From positions 5,642,001-5,706,000 of the forward strand of contig CP018627.1 in NCBI GenBank assembly GCA_002021875.1: a stretch of 64,000 bases of DNA, written 5' to 3'. A model generated the notes under the pieces. That model did no database searches. It saw nothing but the letters and a program-made list of their open reading frames with translations, and was not told the origin of the DNA. The DNA comes from Streptomyces hygroscopicus. GTDB taxonomy: Bacteria; Actinomycetota; Actinomycetes; Streptomycetales; Streptomycetaceae. Shown here piece by piece: positions 18,443-28,641 of this stretch. Made by a program: the position numbers and the translations under genes. Numbering within the stretch: position 1 is the first letter of the stretch; each line of letters opens with the position of its first letter.

Positions 18443-19641
18443 ACGCCCCAGCCCTCGACCAGGCCCGCCCCTACATGGCGGCCCTCGCCGACGAGCTCAC
18501 TCAGGCCGGCGCCATCCGCACCCGCCCATGGGCCGAAGCGTTCGCCAATGTCCCCCGCCACGTGTTCGTCCCCCAGTGGTTCGAGCAGGAGACCAACGAC
18601 AGGGGCATCGCCGTCTGGCGCGAGCACCGCGCTACCATCGCCGAGGACACCCTCGCCGCCGTCTACCGCGACCAGACGCTCGTGACCGCCCTCGACCCGG
18701 CCACCACCGAGCAGGTCGACGAGACGGCATGGACCGGCGTCCCGACCTCGTCCAGCACTCTGCCAAGCCTCATGGCCGGCATGCTCGAAGACCTCAACAC
18801 CGAAGATGGACACCGGATTCTCGAAATCGGCACCGGCACCGGCTACAACGCCGCCCTAATGTGCGCACGCCTCGGGGAACACCTCGTGCACTCCATCGAC
18901 GTCGACCCCGTCCTCGTCGAGGCCGCACAGCGGCGCCTCACCGACGCCGGATGCACCCCCCAAGTCATCCCGGGCGATGGAACGCGGGGCTACCCCACCG
19001 GGGACACGTTCGACCGGATCATCGCCACCTGTTCCGTGCCCGCCATCCCCCAAGCGTGGATCGACCAGAGCAAGCCCGGAACCATCCTGATCACCGACGT
19101 CGCCCTCGGCATCGAGGGCGGCCTCGTCCGCCTCGCCGTCGACGAGCAACAGCGCGCCCTCGGCCACTTCACCACCACCGCCGGCCGCTTCATGGCAGCC
19201 CGCACCGACGCACGCACCTACGCCCCACCCCCACGACCTGAACGGGCACCGGAAACAGAAACCCGACCCACGGTGGTCACCGCCGAGAACATCCGCGGTC
19301 ACTACCCCTTCCGCCTGTTGCTCGCCTTCCACCTGCCCGAGGCGGAATTCGTCTACCACCTCGACGACACCACAGGCACCATGGCCATCCAGATTCAGCA
19401 GCCCGACGGGTCTTGGGCCCGCGCACCCCTGACCGGCGACAACACCGGAACCGTCAGCTACGGCGGCGACGCCGAACTCTGGCAGCAAGCCGAGTCGGCT
19501 TGGCGTTGGTGGAACGACGTCGGCCGCCCGTCGCAGGACCGGTTCGGGTACGCCCGTGAAGCGGACGGAAGCGCTTACGTCTGGCACATCCCCGACGGAA
19601 CCCGATGGAGCCTCCCCCACTCCACAGCTGGGCGTGCATGA
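18439..19641 (+). CDS. tgmC: Isoaspartyl-methyltransferase-like enzyme of the graspetide system
   Basis: A 400-residue SAM-dependent methyltransferase. The N-terminal two thirds follow protein L-isoaspartate O-methyltransferase: AFANVPRHVFVP, the post-motif PTSSSTLPSLM, and SAM motif ILEIGTGTGYNAAL near residue 130. A C-terminal domain of about 120 residues (from ENIRGHYPFRLLL) is specific to ATP-grasp peptide systems. Related enzymes in fuscimiditide-type pathways methylate an Asp that then closes to an aspartimide. Asp84-Gly85 of TgmA is the natural candidate site. It is translationally coupled on both sides. Confidence 0.92.
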   Translation: MNAPALDQARPYMAALADELTQAGAIRTRPWAEAFANVPRHVFVPQWFEQETNDRGIAVWREHRATIAEDTLAAVYRDQTLVTALDPATTEQVDETAWTGVPTSSSTLPSLMAGMLEDLNTEDGHRILEIGTGTGYNAALMCARLGEHLVHSIDVDPVLVEAAQRRLTDAGCTPQVIPGDGTRGYPTGDTFDRIIATCSVPAIPQAWIDQSKPGTILITDVALGIEGGLVRLAVDEQQRALGHFTTTAGRFMAARTDARTYAPPPRPERAPETETRPTVVTAENIRGHYPFRLLLAFHLPEAEFVYHLDDTTGTMAIQIQQPDGSWARAPLTGDNTGTVSYGGDAELWQQAESAWRWWNDVGRPSQDRFGYAREADGSAYVWHIPDGTRWSLPHSTAGRA

Positions 19642-19770
19642 AAGACACCACATGGGGCACCGTCGCCCGACTCGTCGAGCGGCTCGACACAGCGAGCGCG
19701 GCCGCGTCCGAGGCCGCCCGCCTGCTGTGCGTACTCAAGATCAGTGACGAGGCGGGCGAGGTCGCGCAGA
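19638..19770 (+). pseudogene. MazG-like gene, truncated at the island edge
   Basis: The ATG overlaps the tgmC stop (ATGA). About 44 codons read like the N-terminus of Streptomyces MazG-like nucleotide pyrophosphohydrolases: RLVERLDTASAAASEAARLL, then LKISDEAGEVAQ. After GEVAQ the frame runs into unrelated, Cys/Pro-rich sequence near 19770, beside the 3' flank of the GlcD-like gene on the other strand. The rest of the roughly 110-residue family is missing, so this marks a deletion or insertion junction. Confidence 0.7.
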
Positions 19771-19807
19771 GGGCTTGCCCCAAGGCGGGGACCTGCCAGG
19801 GCCGCCG

Positions 19808-21175
19808 TCAAAAGAGCTTGCCGGGGTTGAGCAGGCCCAGCGGATCGAAGACCTGCTTGATCCCTTGCTGCAACTCCACCCCCACCGGGCCCAGTTCCCG
19901 CGCCAGCCACTCCCGTTTGAGGACGCCGACGCCGTGCTCACCGGTGATGGTGCCGCCGAGCTCAAGACCCAGCGCCATGATCTCGTCGAACGACTCCCGG
20001 GCCCGCCGGGACTCGTCGGGATCCGCCGGGTCGAAGCACACCGTCGGATGGGTGTTGCCGTCCCCGGCGTGGGCCACGACGCCGATCGTGAGGGCGTGCT
20101 TCTCGGCGATGGCGGCCGTGCCGTCGATCATCTCGGCGAGCCGGGAGCGGGGCACACAGACGTCGTCGATCATGGTGACGCCCTTGACCGCCTCCAGTGC
20201 CGGAAGCGTCATCCGGCGGGCCTGGAGCAGCATGTCGGACTCGGCGGCGTCCTCGGCCGGGACCACCTCCGTCGCACCGGCCGCCGTGCACAGCTCGGCG
20301 ACGGCGGCGAGGTCGGGGGCCGGGTCCGGGGTGTCGAACGCCGCCATCAGCAGGGCTTCGGTGGACTCCGGGAGGCCCATGTTCCCCATCGCGTTGACCG
20401 CGCGGACGCTCGTCCGGTCCATCAGCTCCAGCAGCGAGGGGGCGTGGCCGCGCTCCATGATCCGGCAGATGGCGTCGCAGGCGGACGCGGTGGAGGGGAA
20501 CTCGGCGGCCAGGACGAGCTGTTCCAGCGGGGCGGGCTTGAGGGCGAGGACCGCGCCGACGACGATGCCGAGGCTGCCCTCGGAGCCGACGAACAGCCGG
20601 GTCAGGTCGTAGCCCGCGACGCCCTTGGCGGTGCGGCGGCCGGTCTTCAGCAGCCGCCCGTCGGCGAGGACGACATCGAGCCCGAGGACGTATTCGGCGG
20701 TGACGCCGTACTTCACACAGCACAGCCCGCCGGACGCGGTGCCGATGTTGCCGCCGATCGTGCACTGCTCCCAGCTGGAGGGGTCCGGCGGGTAGTAGAG
20801 GCCCTTCTCCATGACGGCCCGGGACAGGGTCGCGTTGATGACGCCCGGTTCGACGACCGCGATCCGGTCGACCGGGTTGATCTCCAGGATCCGGTCCATC
20901 TTGACCAGGGACAGCACGATGCAGCCCTCGGACGCGTTGGCCGCGCCCGACAGGCCGGTGCGCGCGCCCTGGGGCACGACCGGGACGCGCAGCGCGGTGG
21001 CGGTGCGGCAGACATGCTGCACCTGCTCGACCGTGCGCGGGAGGACGACGACGGCGGGCGCGCCCGCATCGCAGAAGCTCGCCATGTCGTGTGCGTAGGC
21101 CCCGGTCACATCCGGGTCGGTCAGCACGGCCTCCTCGGGGAGGCCCTCCCGCAGCAGCTCGATGAGGTCCGTCAT
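19808..21175 (-). CDS. FAD-linked oxidase, GlcD/D-lactate dehydrogenase type
   Basis: A 455-residue flavoprotein of the VAO/PCMH family oxidising 2-hydroxy acids. The FAD-binding segment is PQGARTGLSGAANAS with GGNIGTASGGLCC. The FAD-oxidase C-terminal domain shows HAGDGNTHP, ITGEHGVG and the final LLNPGKLF, all family hallmarks. The natural substrate (glycolate, D-lactate or another hydroxy acid) cannot be told. Its 3' end adjoins the truncated MazG-like gene. Confidence 0.93.
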   Translation of the reverse strand: MTDLIELLREGLPEEAVLTDPDVTGAYAHDMASFCDAGAPAVVVLPRTVEQVQHVCRTATALRVPVVPQGARTGLSGAANASEGCIVLSLVKMDRILEINPVDRIAVVEPGVINATLSRAVMEKGLYYPPDPSSWEQCTIGGNIGTASGGLCCVKYGVTAEYVLGLDVVLADGRLLKTGRRTAKGVAGYDLTRLFVGSEGSLGIVVGAVLALKPAPLEQLVLAAEFPSTASACDAICRIMERGHAPSLLELMDRTSVRAVNAMGNMGLPESTEALLMAAFDTPDPAPDLAAVAELCTAAGATEVVPAEDAAESDMLLQARRMTLPALEAVKGVTMIDDVCVPRSRLAEMIDGTAAIAEKHALTIGVVAHAGDGNTHPTVCFDPADPDESRRARESFDEIMALGLELGGTITGEHGVGVLKREWLARELGPVGVELQQGIKQVFDPLGLLNPGKLF

Positions 21176-21307
21176 GCGTCCAGCCTCGCACCCGGGAAGC
21201 GCGCGGGGAAGATCGCGGCAGCGGACGGGTTACCGCGAAATTGCCACGAGGAGGGCCCCGGGACAGGCGGCGAGGAGAGCCGCCGGGAGGGCCGCGCCTC
21301 GCGGGCT

Positions 21308-22333
21308 CTACTGCGCCTTGTAGTAGACGCTGACCTTACGGTCTCCGGCGGCGCCCGAGGCGAAGCCCATGCACAGCCGTCGGGGGCTGGAAAGCTGGAC
21401 GGCCAGGCCCTCCGGCTCGCGGTAGCTCAGCGAGTAGGCGGCCTCGGTGCGGGCGCGCTGAACGAGTTCGCCGGTGCGCAGATCGATGCAGGAGACGTAG
21501 GTGTTGCCGTGGCCGGAGGGCGGGTTGGCGCCGTCCTCGTCGGTGTAGGCGGTGCCGGTCATCTGGTACGCGTAGTCGCCGAGGACCGTGAAGCCCTGGA
21601 AGACCTCGCCGTCCTCGACGCCGGTCTGGGGTATGTCGTCGTACACGGCGGTGTAGTCGCCCGCGCTGACCCCGGAGAGGCTCATCAGCCGGTAGCGGGC
21701 CTCGCCGCCGAGGCGGTAGCGCAGCAGCAGCCGGCGGTTGAGCATGTCGACGGCGGGCTGGTTGCTGGTGGAGCCCGCCACCGGGCGGTGCTTGACCAGC
21801 GAGGACGAACCGGACGACAGCACGGTGCCATCGGCGAACTTGAAGCGGCTGATGGCGCGGCCGTAGCCGGAGTCGGGGTTCGCGTCCGACTCGGTCCACA
21901 GATAGGCGGTGGAGCCGACCGGCTCGCAGCCCATCGCGACGCCGTGCCCGAATCCCTTGAGGTACATGGAGCCCAGCTCCGCTCCGGCGAGGGACAGCTT
22001 GGTGACGCACAGATCGCCGTGGGCGGCGCGGTCGGCGCCGGAGACGGGGGCGGATTCCCCGCTGAGCTGGATACCGCCCTGCATCAGCTGGACGGTGTAG
22101 AGGTGGCCGCCCACGTCGTCGAAAGCGAAGGACTGCAGCACGGTGGCGTTGTGCGGGGTCTTCTCGCGGATCAGCGGGGTGGAGGGCACCGACAGATCGA
22201 ACCGGCCCCCCGCCACGGTGGCGGCCCCCGCGCGGGCGGCGAAGGCACCGAGCGCGCCGGCCGCGGCCACGCCCCCGCCGAGGGTGAACCTACGCCTGGT
22301 CAAACGACCCGCAGTGTACTTTTCCGTGTGCAT
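21308..22333 (-). CDS. Tat-exported TagC/phage P68 RBP-like beta-propeller protein
   Basis: 341 residues. The N-terminus has a twin-arginine signal (LTRRRFTLGGG) with an Ala-rich hydrophobic stretch and probable AxA cleavage near residue 38. The rest is a repetitive beta-strand protein (LQSFAFDDVGGHLYTVQLMQ; GFGHGVAMGCEPVGSTAYLW) like the P68 RBP/TagC beta-propeller family, first named from teichoic-acid protein TagC and phage baseplate/receptor-binding proteins. No phage genes surround it. A role in cell-wall polymer handling is possible but unproven. Confidence 0.8.
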   Translation of the reverse strand: MHTEKYTAGRLTRRRFTLGGGVAAAGALGAFAARAGAATVAGGRFDLSVPSTPLIREKTPHNATVLQSFAFDDVGGHLYTVQLMQGGIQLSGESAPVSGADRAAHGDLCVTKLSLAGAELGSMYLKGFGHGVAMGCEPVGSTAYLWTESDANPDSGYGRAISRFKFADGTVLSSGSSSLVKHRPVAGSTSNQPAVDMLNRRLLLRYRLGGEARYRLMSLSGVSAGDYTAVYDDIPQTGVEDGEVFQGFTVLGDYAYQMTGTAYTDEDGANPPSGHGNTYVSCIDLRTGELVQRARTEAAYSLSYREPEGLAVQLSSPRRLCMGFASGAAGDRKVSVYYKAQ

Positions 22334-23024
22334 TGATACTCAACAACTCCCATGCGATCACGCCGTGTTGGAGTGAACAGATCGCCGAGAGTGTAGACGG
22401 TGAGAAAGCGCTCCCGTTCGGGTGTTCGCTTTTTCTGATACCGGCGGCACAACCGCACAGCTCAGTAGCGCCGAACGCCGACGAGACGAGGATGCGGCCC
22501 GGGCGGCCCCTCGCGCGGTCCCGCATCGCCGCCCGGCGCGAGGAGATCACCCGCCCGCGAAGCTCTCAGCCCGACGTGGCCACGAGGCTCGTCGGCCCGC
22601 GGGAAGGAGATCGGCCACCCGGCCACGGACCCGGGTTTCGATCTCCTTTCCAAAAGGCGGGATCCAGAATTTGGAGGATGCCGAAGTCAGTGAGCGCTTG
22701 ATTTATTTCTCAAGCCGTGAGCACAGCCTTTCAAGGATCGATCCCTGTGTTCACATTCTGATCCGCGTTGTCAAGCGCGATCAGGAACACATCTCACATC
22801 CCGATCTCGTTTCTTCGCCCGTGCCGTGCGGGTGTTAAGGTTCTTGCTCGTCCCGAGTTCAGTTCGCATGCTGTATCGGTGTGCCGTTCTCGGATTGCAT
22901 GACCGACGCCTCCCCTCTCTCCGATGGGGGTTCGTCCTGGCCTTTCCCTCGAAACGAAGTGCGGCTTCTCTGTCTGCCGCTCGCTCGCCCGGGGAATTCT
23001 CCTGTCCTTTTTTGGAGCTTTGCA
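22334..23024. other. Long intergenic region upstream of the DHA2 exporter
   Basis: 691 bp with no convincing gene. The part from 22640 to 22880 is distinctly AT-richer than the rest of the window. It holds an inverted repeat GCTTGA/TCAAGC with an 8-nt spacer (22696-22715), with a related TCAAGCG at about 22773. These may be regulator sites for the exporter gene, which lacks a linked regulator. Short frames here lack codon bias. Confidence 0.45.
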
Positions 23025-24566
23025 ATGTCTGCTGGCAGTACGGTCACCCCCGCGTCCTCGCGGGGGGACACCAACACGTCGGAGATCTCGGCAGGAGGAG
23101 GCCGTCATCTAGGGCTCGCCCTCGTCGTGATCGCGGCCGCCCAGCTGATGGTGGTCCTCGACGCCACGATCACCAATATCGCCCTGCCCGCCATCCAGAC
23201 CGACCTGGGCGTGTCCGACGCGAACCTGGCGTGGATCGTCAATTCCTACGCCCTGGCCTTCGGTGGCCTGCTGCTGCTCGGCGGCAAGGCCGGCGACCTG
23301 TTCGGCCGCCGGCGGATGTTCCAAGCGGGCATCATCGTCTTCACCCTCGCCTCGCTGCTGGGCGGACTCGCCCCGAACGAGGGGCTGTTGATCGGCGCCC
23401 GCATCCTGCAGGGTGTCGGCGCCGCGCTCGCCGCGCCCAGCGCCCTGGCCCTGATCACCACCACGTTCCCCACGGGCAAGCCGCGCAACACCGCGATGGG
23501 TGTGTACGCGGCGATGGGCGGTGTCGGCGCCACGGTCGGCCTGCTGCTCGGCGGCACGCTGACCGACGTACTCGACTGGCGCTGGGTGTTCTTCGTCAAC
23601 ATCCCCATCGGCCTGGCCGTACTGGCCGGCACCCGCACCCTGGTCGAGGCCGACCGGCACCCCGGCCGCCTCGACGTGCCCGGCGCCGTCACCGGCACCG
23701 GCGGCCTGATCTCCCTCGTCTACGGCATCACACGCAGCGGCGAACACGGCTGGACAGGCGGTCTCACCCTGGCCTCCTTCGCGGCCTCCGCCGTACTGCT
23801 CGCCGCCTTCCTGTTCCTCCAGGCCCGGACCGCGGACCCGATGATGCCGCTGCGCCTGTTCAAGGACCGCAACCGCTCAGGCAGTTACGCCACGATGCTG
23901 TTCATCGGCTCCGGCATGTTCGCCACCTTCTACTTCCTCACCCTCTACATGCAGCTCATCCTGGGCTACAGCCCGGTCAGGACCGGCTTCGCCTACCTCC
24001 CCTTCAGCTTCGGCATGGCCGCCGCCGCGGGCATCAGCTCCAAGCTGGTCGCCCACCACGCGCCCCGGCTGATCGCCGGTCCCGGTCTGCTGGTCGCGGC
24101 CGGCGGCATGTTCTGGTTCGCCACCCTGGAGCCGGACTCCTCCTACGCGGCCCACCTCCTGCCCGCGATGTTCGTGACCGCCCTCGGCCTGGGCATGAGC
24201 TTCGTCCCGATGACGCTCGGCGCGGTCAGCGGGGTCGACCACCAGGACACGGGGGTCGCCTCCGCGCTGCTCAACACCGCCCAACAGATCGGCGGCGCCC
24301 TCGGCCTCGCCGTCCTCTCGACGATCTCCACGTCGGCCGCCGACGACAAGCTCCCCGAGGCGGCCGCCGGCCTCTACCGGGGCCTGTCCACCAAGGACTT
24401 CGCCCTGGTCGCCCGGGCCGGCGACGCGGTGACCCACGGCTACACCATGGCCTTCGTGGCCGCCGGCGCGATGTTCCTGGCGGGCCTGGCCGTCACCGCG
24501 TTCGCCGTCAACGCCGGCAGGCAGCACCACACCGAGGGCGGCGCGGCCCCGGTGCACATGGGCTGA
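23025..24566 (+). CDS. MFS drug exporter, DHA2 (EmrB/QacA) family
   Basis: About 513 residues and 14 predicted membrane helices. The family motifs are visible: VVLDATITNIALPAIQTDL in TM1, GGKAGDLFGRRRMF (motif A) and the TM5 GPLLGG-like motif as GLLLGGTLTDVLDWRWVFF. It probably exports an organic compound or drug by proton antiport. The ATG at 23025 (MSAGSTVTPAS) is chosen over a longer frame from 22881 because it gives a normal short cytosolic N-terminus. A perfect hairpin follows. Confidence 0.92.
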   Translation: MSAGSTVTPASSRGDTNTSEISAGGGRHLGLALVVIAAAQLMVVLDATITNIALPAIQTDLGVSDANLAWIVNSYALAFGGLLLLGGKAGDLFGRRRMFQAGIIVFTLASLLGGLAPNEGLLIGARILQGVGAALAAPSALALITTTFPTGKPRNTAMGVYAAMGGVGATVGLLLGGTLTDVLDWRWVFFVNIPIGLAVLAGTRTLVEADRHPGRLDVPGAVTGTGGLISLVYGITRSGEHGWTGGLTLASFAASAVLLAAFLFLQARTADPMMPLRLFKDRNRSGSYATMLFIGSGMFATFYFLTLYMQLILGYSPVRTGFAYLPFSFGMAAAAGISSKLVAHHAPRLIAGPGLLVAAGGMFWFATLEPDSSYAAHLLPAMFVTALGLGMSFVPMTLGAVSGVDHQDTGVASALLNTAQQIGGALGLAVLSTISTSAADDKLPEAAAGLYRGLSTKDFALVARAGDAVTHGYTMAFVAAGAMFLAGLAVTAFAVNAGRQHHTEGGAAPVHMG

Positions 24567-24586
24567 CCCCGAACCCCGCGAACGGC

Positions 24587-24626
24587 GTGAGAGCCGCCGC
24601 CCGCCCCGGTGAGCGGCGGCTCTCAC
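24587..24626 (+). terminator. Terminator after the DHA2 exporter
   Basis: Perfect 14-bp arms GTGAGAGCCGCCGC/GCGGCGGCTCTCAC with a 12-nt loop, 20 bp beyond the stop. Confidence 0.88.
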
Positions 24627-24644
24627 GGCCCCCTGGAGGAGACC

Positions 24645-24683
24645 ATGACGACGCGCGCAGAACAGCCGGATCGGACCTCTTGA
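24645..24683 (+). other. 12-codon ORF with strong ribosome site, possible gene remnant
   Basis: A GGAGGAGA ribosome site precedes an ATG encoding MTTRAEQPDRTS and a stop. This looks like the first residues of an enzyme gene cut short, because the following DNA (24684-24900) has lost coding character. A lost monooxygenase partner for the reductase just downstream would fit the context. It could equally be a small leader. The 24684-24900 stretch otherwise holds only AT-rich promoter-like sequence. Confidence 0.35.
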
Positions 24684-24900
24684 TAAACATGGCTGGAATG
24701 CGCACTCAGAGCGGGTTCGAAGATAACGATTCAGCAATGCACCGGGGCCCATATGCGCTAGGGTTCGCATTGGAAAACGTCGTCCGTTGCCTTGCCTTCC
24801 GTCGCGCGATCCACGAACTGACCTGTCCCTTGCGTCAGCCCGTGCGCCGGTTTTGGTAGTGCGGGTCTCGCTCTGTCTCCTGTGAAAGCGGGAAACCACT

Positions 24901-25860
24901 TTGAGCAATCCCCACACTCCCGGACACGAGATTCCACTCGTCGTCGCGGAACGGACCGAAGCAGCCGATGGCGTGGCCGTCCTGACTCTCCGCCACCCCC
25001 ACGGTGAGCCGCTCCCGCAGTGGCAGCCCGGTGCCCACATCGAGCTGCTGCTCGACAACGGCCTGGTCCGCCACTACTCGCTGTGCGGTGCCCCCGGTGA
25101 CCGGTCGGCCTGGCGCATCGGTGTGCTGCACGCCCCGGAGGGCCGCGGCGGCTCGGCGTACGTGCACGCCAAGCTGCACGTGGACGTAGAGGTGCGGACA
25201 CGGACACCGCGCAACAACTTCGCCCTGCGGCCGGCCCGGCGCTACCTGTTCATCGCGGGCGGCATCGGGATCACCCCGATCCTCCCGATGCTGGCGGCGG
25301 TCGAGGCCGCCGGGGCGCACTGGCGGCTGCTGTACGGCGGTCGGAGCCGTTCCTCCATGGCCTTCCTCGACGAACTGGCCGGGTACGGCGAGGCCGTGAC
25401 CGTACACCCGCAGGACCGGCACGGTCTGCTCGACATCGACGACTACCTCGGCGATCCCGACCCCGAGACCCTCGTCTACTGCTGCGGCCCCGAGCCGCTC
25501 CTCGCCGCCGTCGAGGAGCGGTGCCGGGCGTGGCCGGACAGGGCCCTCCAGGTGGAGCGGTTCCAGGCCAAGGCGCAGGGCGTGCCTTCGCGGGGCGCCT
25601 TCGAGGTCGTGCTCGACCGGTCCGGGATCACCGTCCAAGTGGCGCCGGAACGCAGCGTGCTGGATGCCGTACGAGAGGCCGGTGTGGCCGCGCTCTCCTC
25701 CTGCGCCGAGGGCATCTGCGGCACCTGCGAGACCGAGGTCCTCGACGGCGAGCCCGACCACCGCGACTCCGTCCTCAGCGCGGAGGAACGGGAGTCCGAC
25801 GAGATCATGATGATCTGCGTCTCCCGTTCACGCGGGCCCCGGCTGGTCCTCGATCTGTGA
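24901..25860 (+). CDS. PDR/VanB-type oxidoreductase (FMN/NAD plus 2Fe-2S)
   Basis: 319 residues starting at TTG. Domain order: flavin-binding barrel (residues 10-105, with HYSLCGAP), NAD-binding domain (FIAGGIGITPILPML; YCCGPEPLL) and a plant-type 2Fe-2S domain near residues 235-319 (CAEGICGTCETEVLDGEPDHRD; MMICVSRS). Such phthalate-dioxygenase-reductase-like proteins pass electrons to a Rieske oxygenase, P450 or demethylase. No intact oxygenase is present in the cluster. Confidence 0.92.
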   Translation: MSNPHTPGHEIPLVVAERTEAADGVAVLTLRHPHGEPLPQWQPGAHIELLLDNGLVRHYSLCGAPGDRSAWRIGVLHAPEGRGGSAYVHAKLHVDVEVRTRTPRNNFALRPARRYLFIAGGIGITPILPMLAAVEAAGAHWRLLYGGRSRSSMAFLDELAGYGEAVTVHPQDRHGLLDIDDYLGDPDPETLVYCCGPEPLLAAVEERCRAWPDRALQVERFQAKAQGVPSRGAFEVVLDRSGITVQVAPERSVLDAVREAGVAALSSCAEGICGTCETEVLDGEPDHRDSVLSAEERESDEIMMICVSRSRGPRLVLDL

Positions 25861-25944
25861 CGGCAGCTCTGCGGCCCCTTCCACCTCTCCGGTACCGCCT
25901 CGGCCCTTCCTGCCGCGGCAAACCGATGCCCACGGGAGAATCAC

Positions 25945-26178
25945 GTGCCACCTCCTGAGCCCAGCGAATCCACCGCGACCGTCCGGTCGCGGCCGGGCTA
26001 CGGCCTGCTGCCGAAGCGGTTGGACCAGGCGCTGACCGGCGCCTGCCCCGTCGTCGCCAGCTACGGCGGACGCGACCGCATACTCGCCGCCGACGCGTGG
26101 AGGCGCATCGAGACGTTCTTCGACACCCACCTCAAGCACAACGACCAGCACGACAACCCGAAGAAAGTGAAGTCATGA
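25945..26178 (+). pseudogene. Dienelactone hydrolase remnant
   Basis: A 77-codon frame from a GTG with a GGGAG ribosome site. Residues 34-47 (CPVVASYGGRDRIL) match the strand and acid-loop region of dienelactone hydrolases, and the C-terminus (DAWRRIETFFDTHLK) matches their last helix. The N-terminal two thirds, with the nucleophile Cys/Ser, and the catalytic His segment are missing, consistent with internal deletion. The stop overlaps the MBL gene start (ATGA), so the frame may survive as a coupling ORF. Confidence 0.55.
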
Positions 26179-27134
26179 GCACGACTCAGGCAGAGCGGGA
26201 AACCCAGGCCGAGCACGGCACCGAGGCGGCGCCCGCGCAGAACGAGGGCTGGTCCGTCGACGACCGCTGCATCAACTGCAACATCGCCCGCCAGCTCGCC
26301 CCCGGCATGATCGGCTTCAAGGAGGGCGGCGAGTACGGCGGCCTGTCGACCGTCATCCGCCAGCCCGAGACCGAGGCCGACGTCGAGAAGATGTACATGG
26401 CGGCGCATGCCTGCCCGACCCGTTCCGTCCACCCGCCGGCCGACCAATGGGACGCCGACTCGGACCCGTACCCGAAACCGCTGGACGAGGACGGAGTCGT
26501 CTTCCTCTGCGGACACGCCTCCCCGCAGACCTACGGCGCCACCTCCTACCTCCTGCGCCGCCCCGACGGCACCGCCATGATGATCGACACCCCGCGCTGG
26601 CGGCCCGCGCTCGCCCGCCGCTACGAGGAGAAGGTCGGCAAGGTCACCGACGTACTCATCACCCACCTCGACCATGTCGCGCACGCCCGCAAGTACGCCG
26701 ACGCCTTCGGCGCCCGGCTGTGGATCCACGAGGGCGACCTGCACTCCCTGCCCTCCGCCGACCACATCATCCGCGACACCGAGCCGGTCGAGATCGGCCC
26801 GGGCGTCATCGCCCACCCCTTCCCCGGACACACCGAGGGCAGCACGCTCTTCATCGCGGACGAGAAGTACTGTTTCACCGGCGACGCGTTCTTCTGGTCG
26901 AACGGTCAGCAGACCCTCGAAGTCGCCCACAGCGTCGTCTACGACTCGATCAAGACACTCGCCGAGTCGGTGGCCCGCGGGGCCGAGGAGCTGATCTTCG
27001 AGTGGGTGCTGCCGGGCCACGGCGATCTGCACCACCTCCCCGCCGACGAGATGCGCGCACGCATGAGGGGCCTCGGCCGCCGCGCCGCGGCGTACCCCGA
27101 GGAAGAGATCGACTACGGGGCGGTCCGCTACTGA
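26175..27134 (+). CDS. MBL-fold hydrolase with N-terminal ferredoxin-like segment
   Basis: 319 residues. Residues 25-95 resemble a small ferredoxin: DRCINCNIARQLAP and AACP-like AHACPTRSV, though the third Cys of CxxCxxC is Ala. A metallo-beta-lactamase domain follows, with ITHLDHVAH in place of HxHxDH, PGHTEGS, FTGDAFFW and LPGHGD. Its function is unknown; such fusions often accompany oxygenase or redox genes, as here behind the PDR reductase. Whether the cluster binds iron-sulfur is uncertain. Confidence 0.85.
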   Translation: MSTTQAERETQAEHGTEAAPAQNEGWSVDDRCINCNIARQLAPGMIGFKEGGEYGGLSTVIRQPETEADVEKMYMAAHACPTRSVHPPADQWDADSDPYPKPLDEDGVVFLCGHASPQTYGATSYLLRRPDGTAMMIDTPRWRPALARRYEEKVGKVTDVLITHLDHVAHARKYADAFGARLWIHEGDLHSLPSADHIIRDTEPVEIGPGVIAHPFPGHTEGSTLFIADEKYCFTGDAFFWSNGQQTLEVAHSVVYDSIKTLAESVARGAEELIFEWVLPGHGDLHHLPADEMRARMRGLGRRAAAYPEEEIDYGAVRY

Positions 27135-27334
27135 CGGGCTGACCCGCGGACCATCCCGCACCGGGTTCAGGGGCGGACCCGAGCCTCGCGTTCGCCCCGC
27201 GCCTACCTTCCCGGACAGCAGCCGCGGCCGGGCGATGGGCATCCACGGAGGAGTGTCCGGCCCGGCCACACGGGCACGGCCGCGCCGGGCGGGCCGACCG
27301 GCGGCGGCCCACCCCGCGTGGCGGTCAGAGGCGG

Positions 27335-28641
<1,307 letters not shown>

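Noticed and set aside
21308..22333. Prophage baseplate gene
   Set aside because: No tail, capsid, lysis or integrase genes nearby, and it has a Tat signal typical of a cellular exported protein.
19775..22336. 853-codon open frame on the plus strand
   Set aside because: It crosses two recognisable minus-strand genes (GlcD-like and TagC-like); it is composition-driven.
24684..24900. Coding continuation of the 12-codon frame
   Set aside because: Frames are short, third-position GC bias is lost and no domain is readable.
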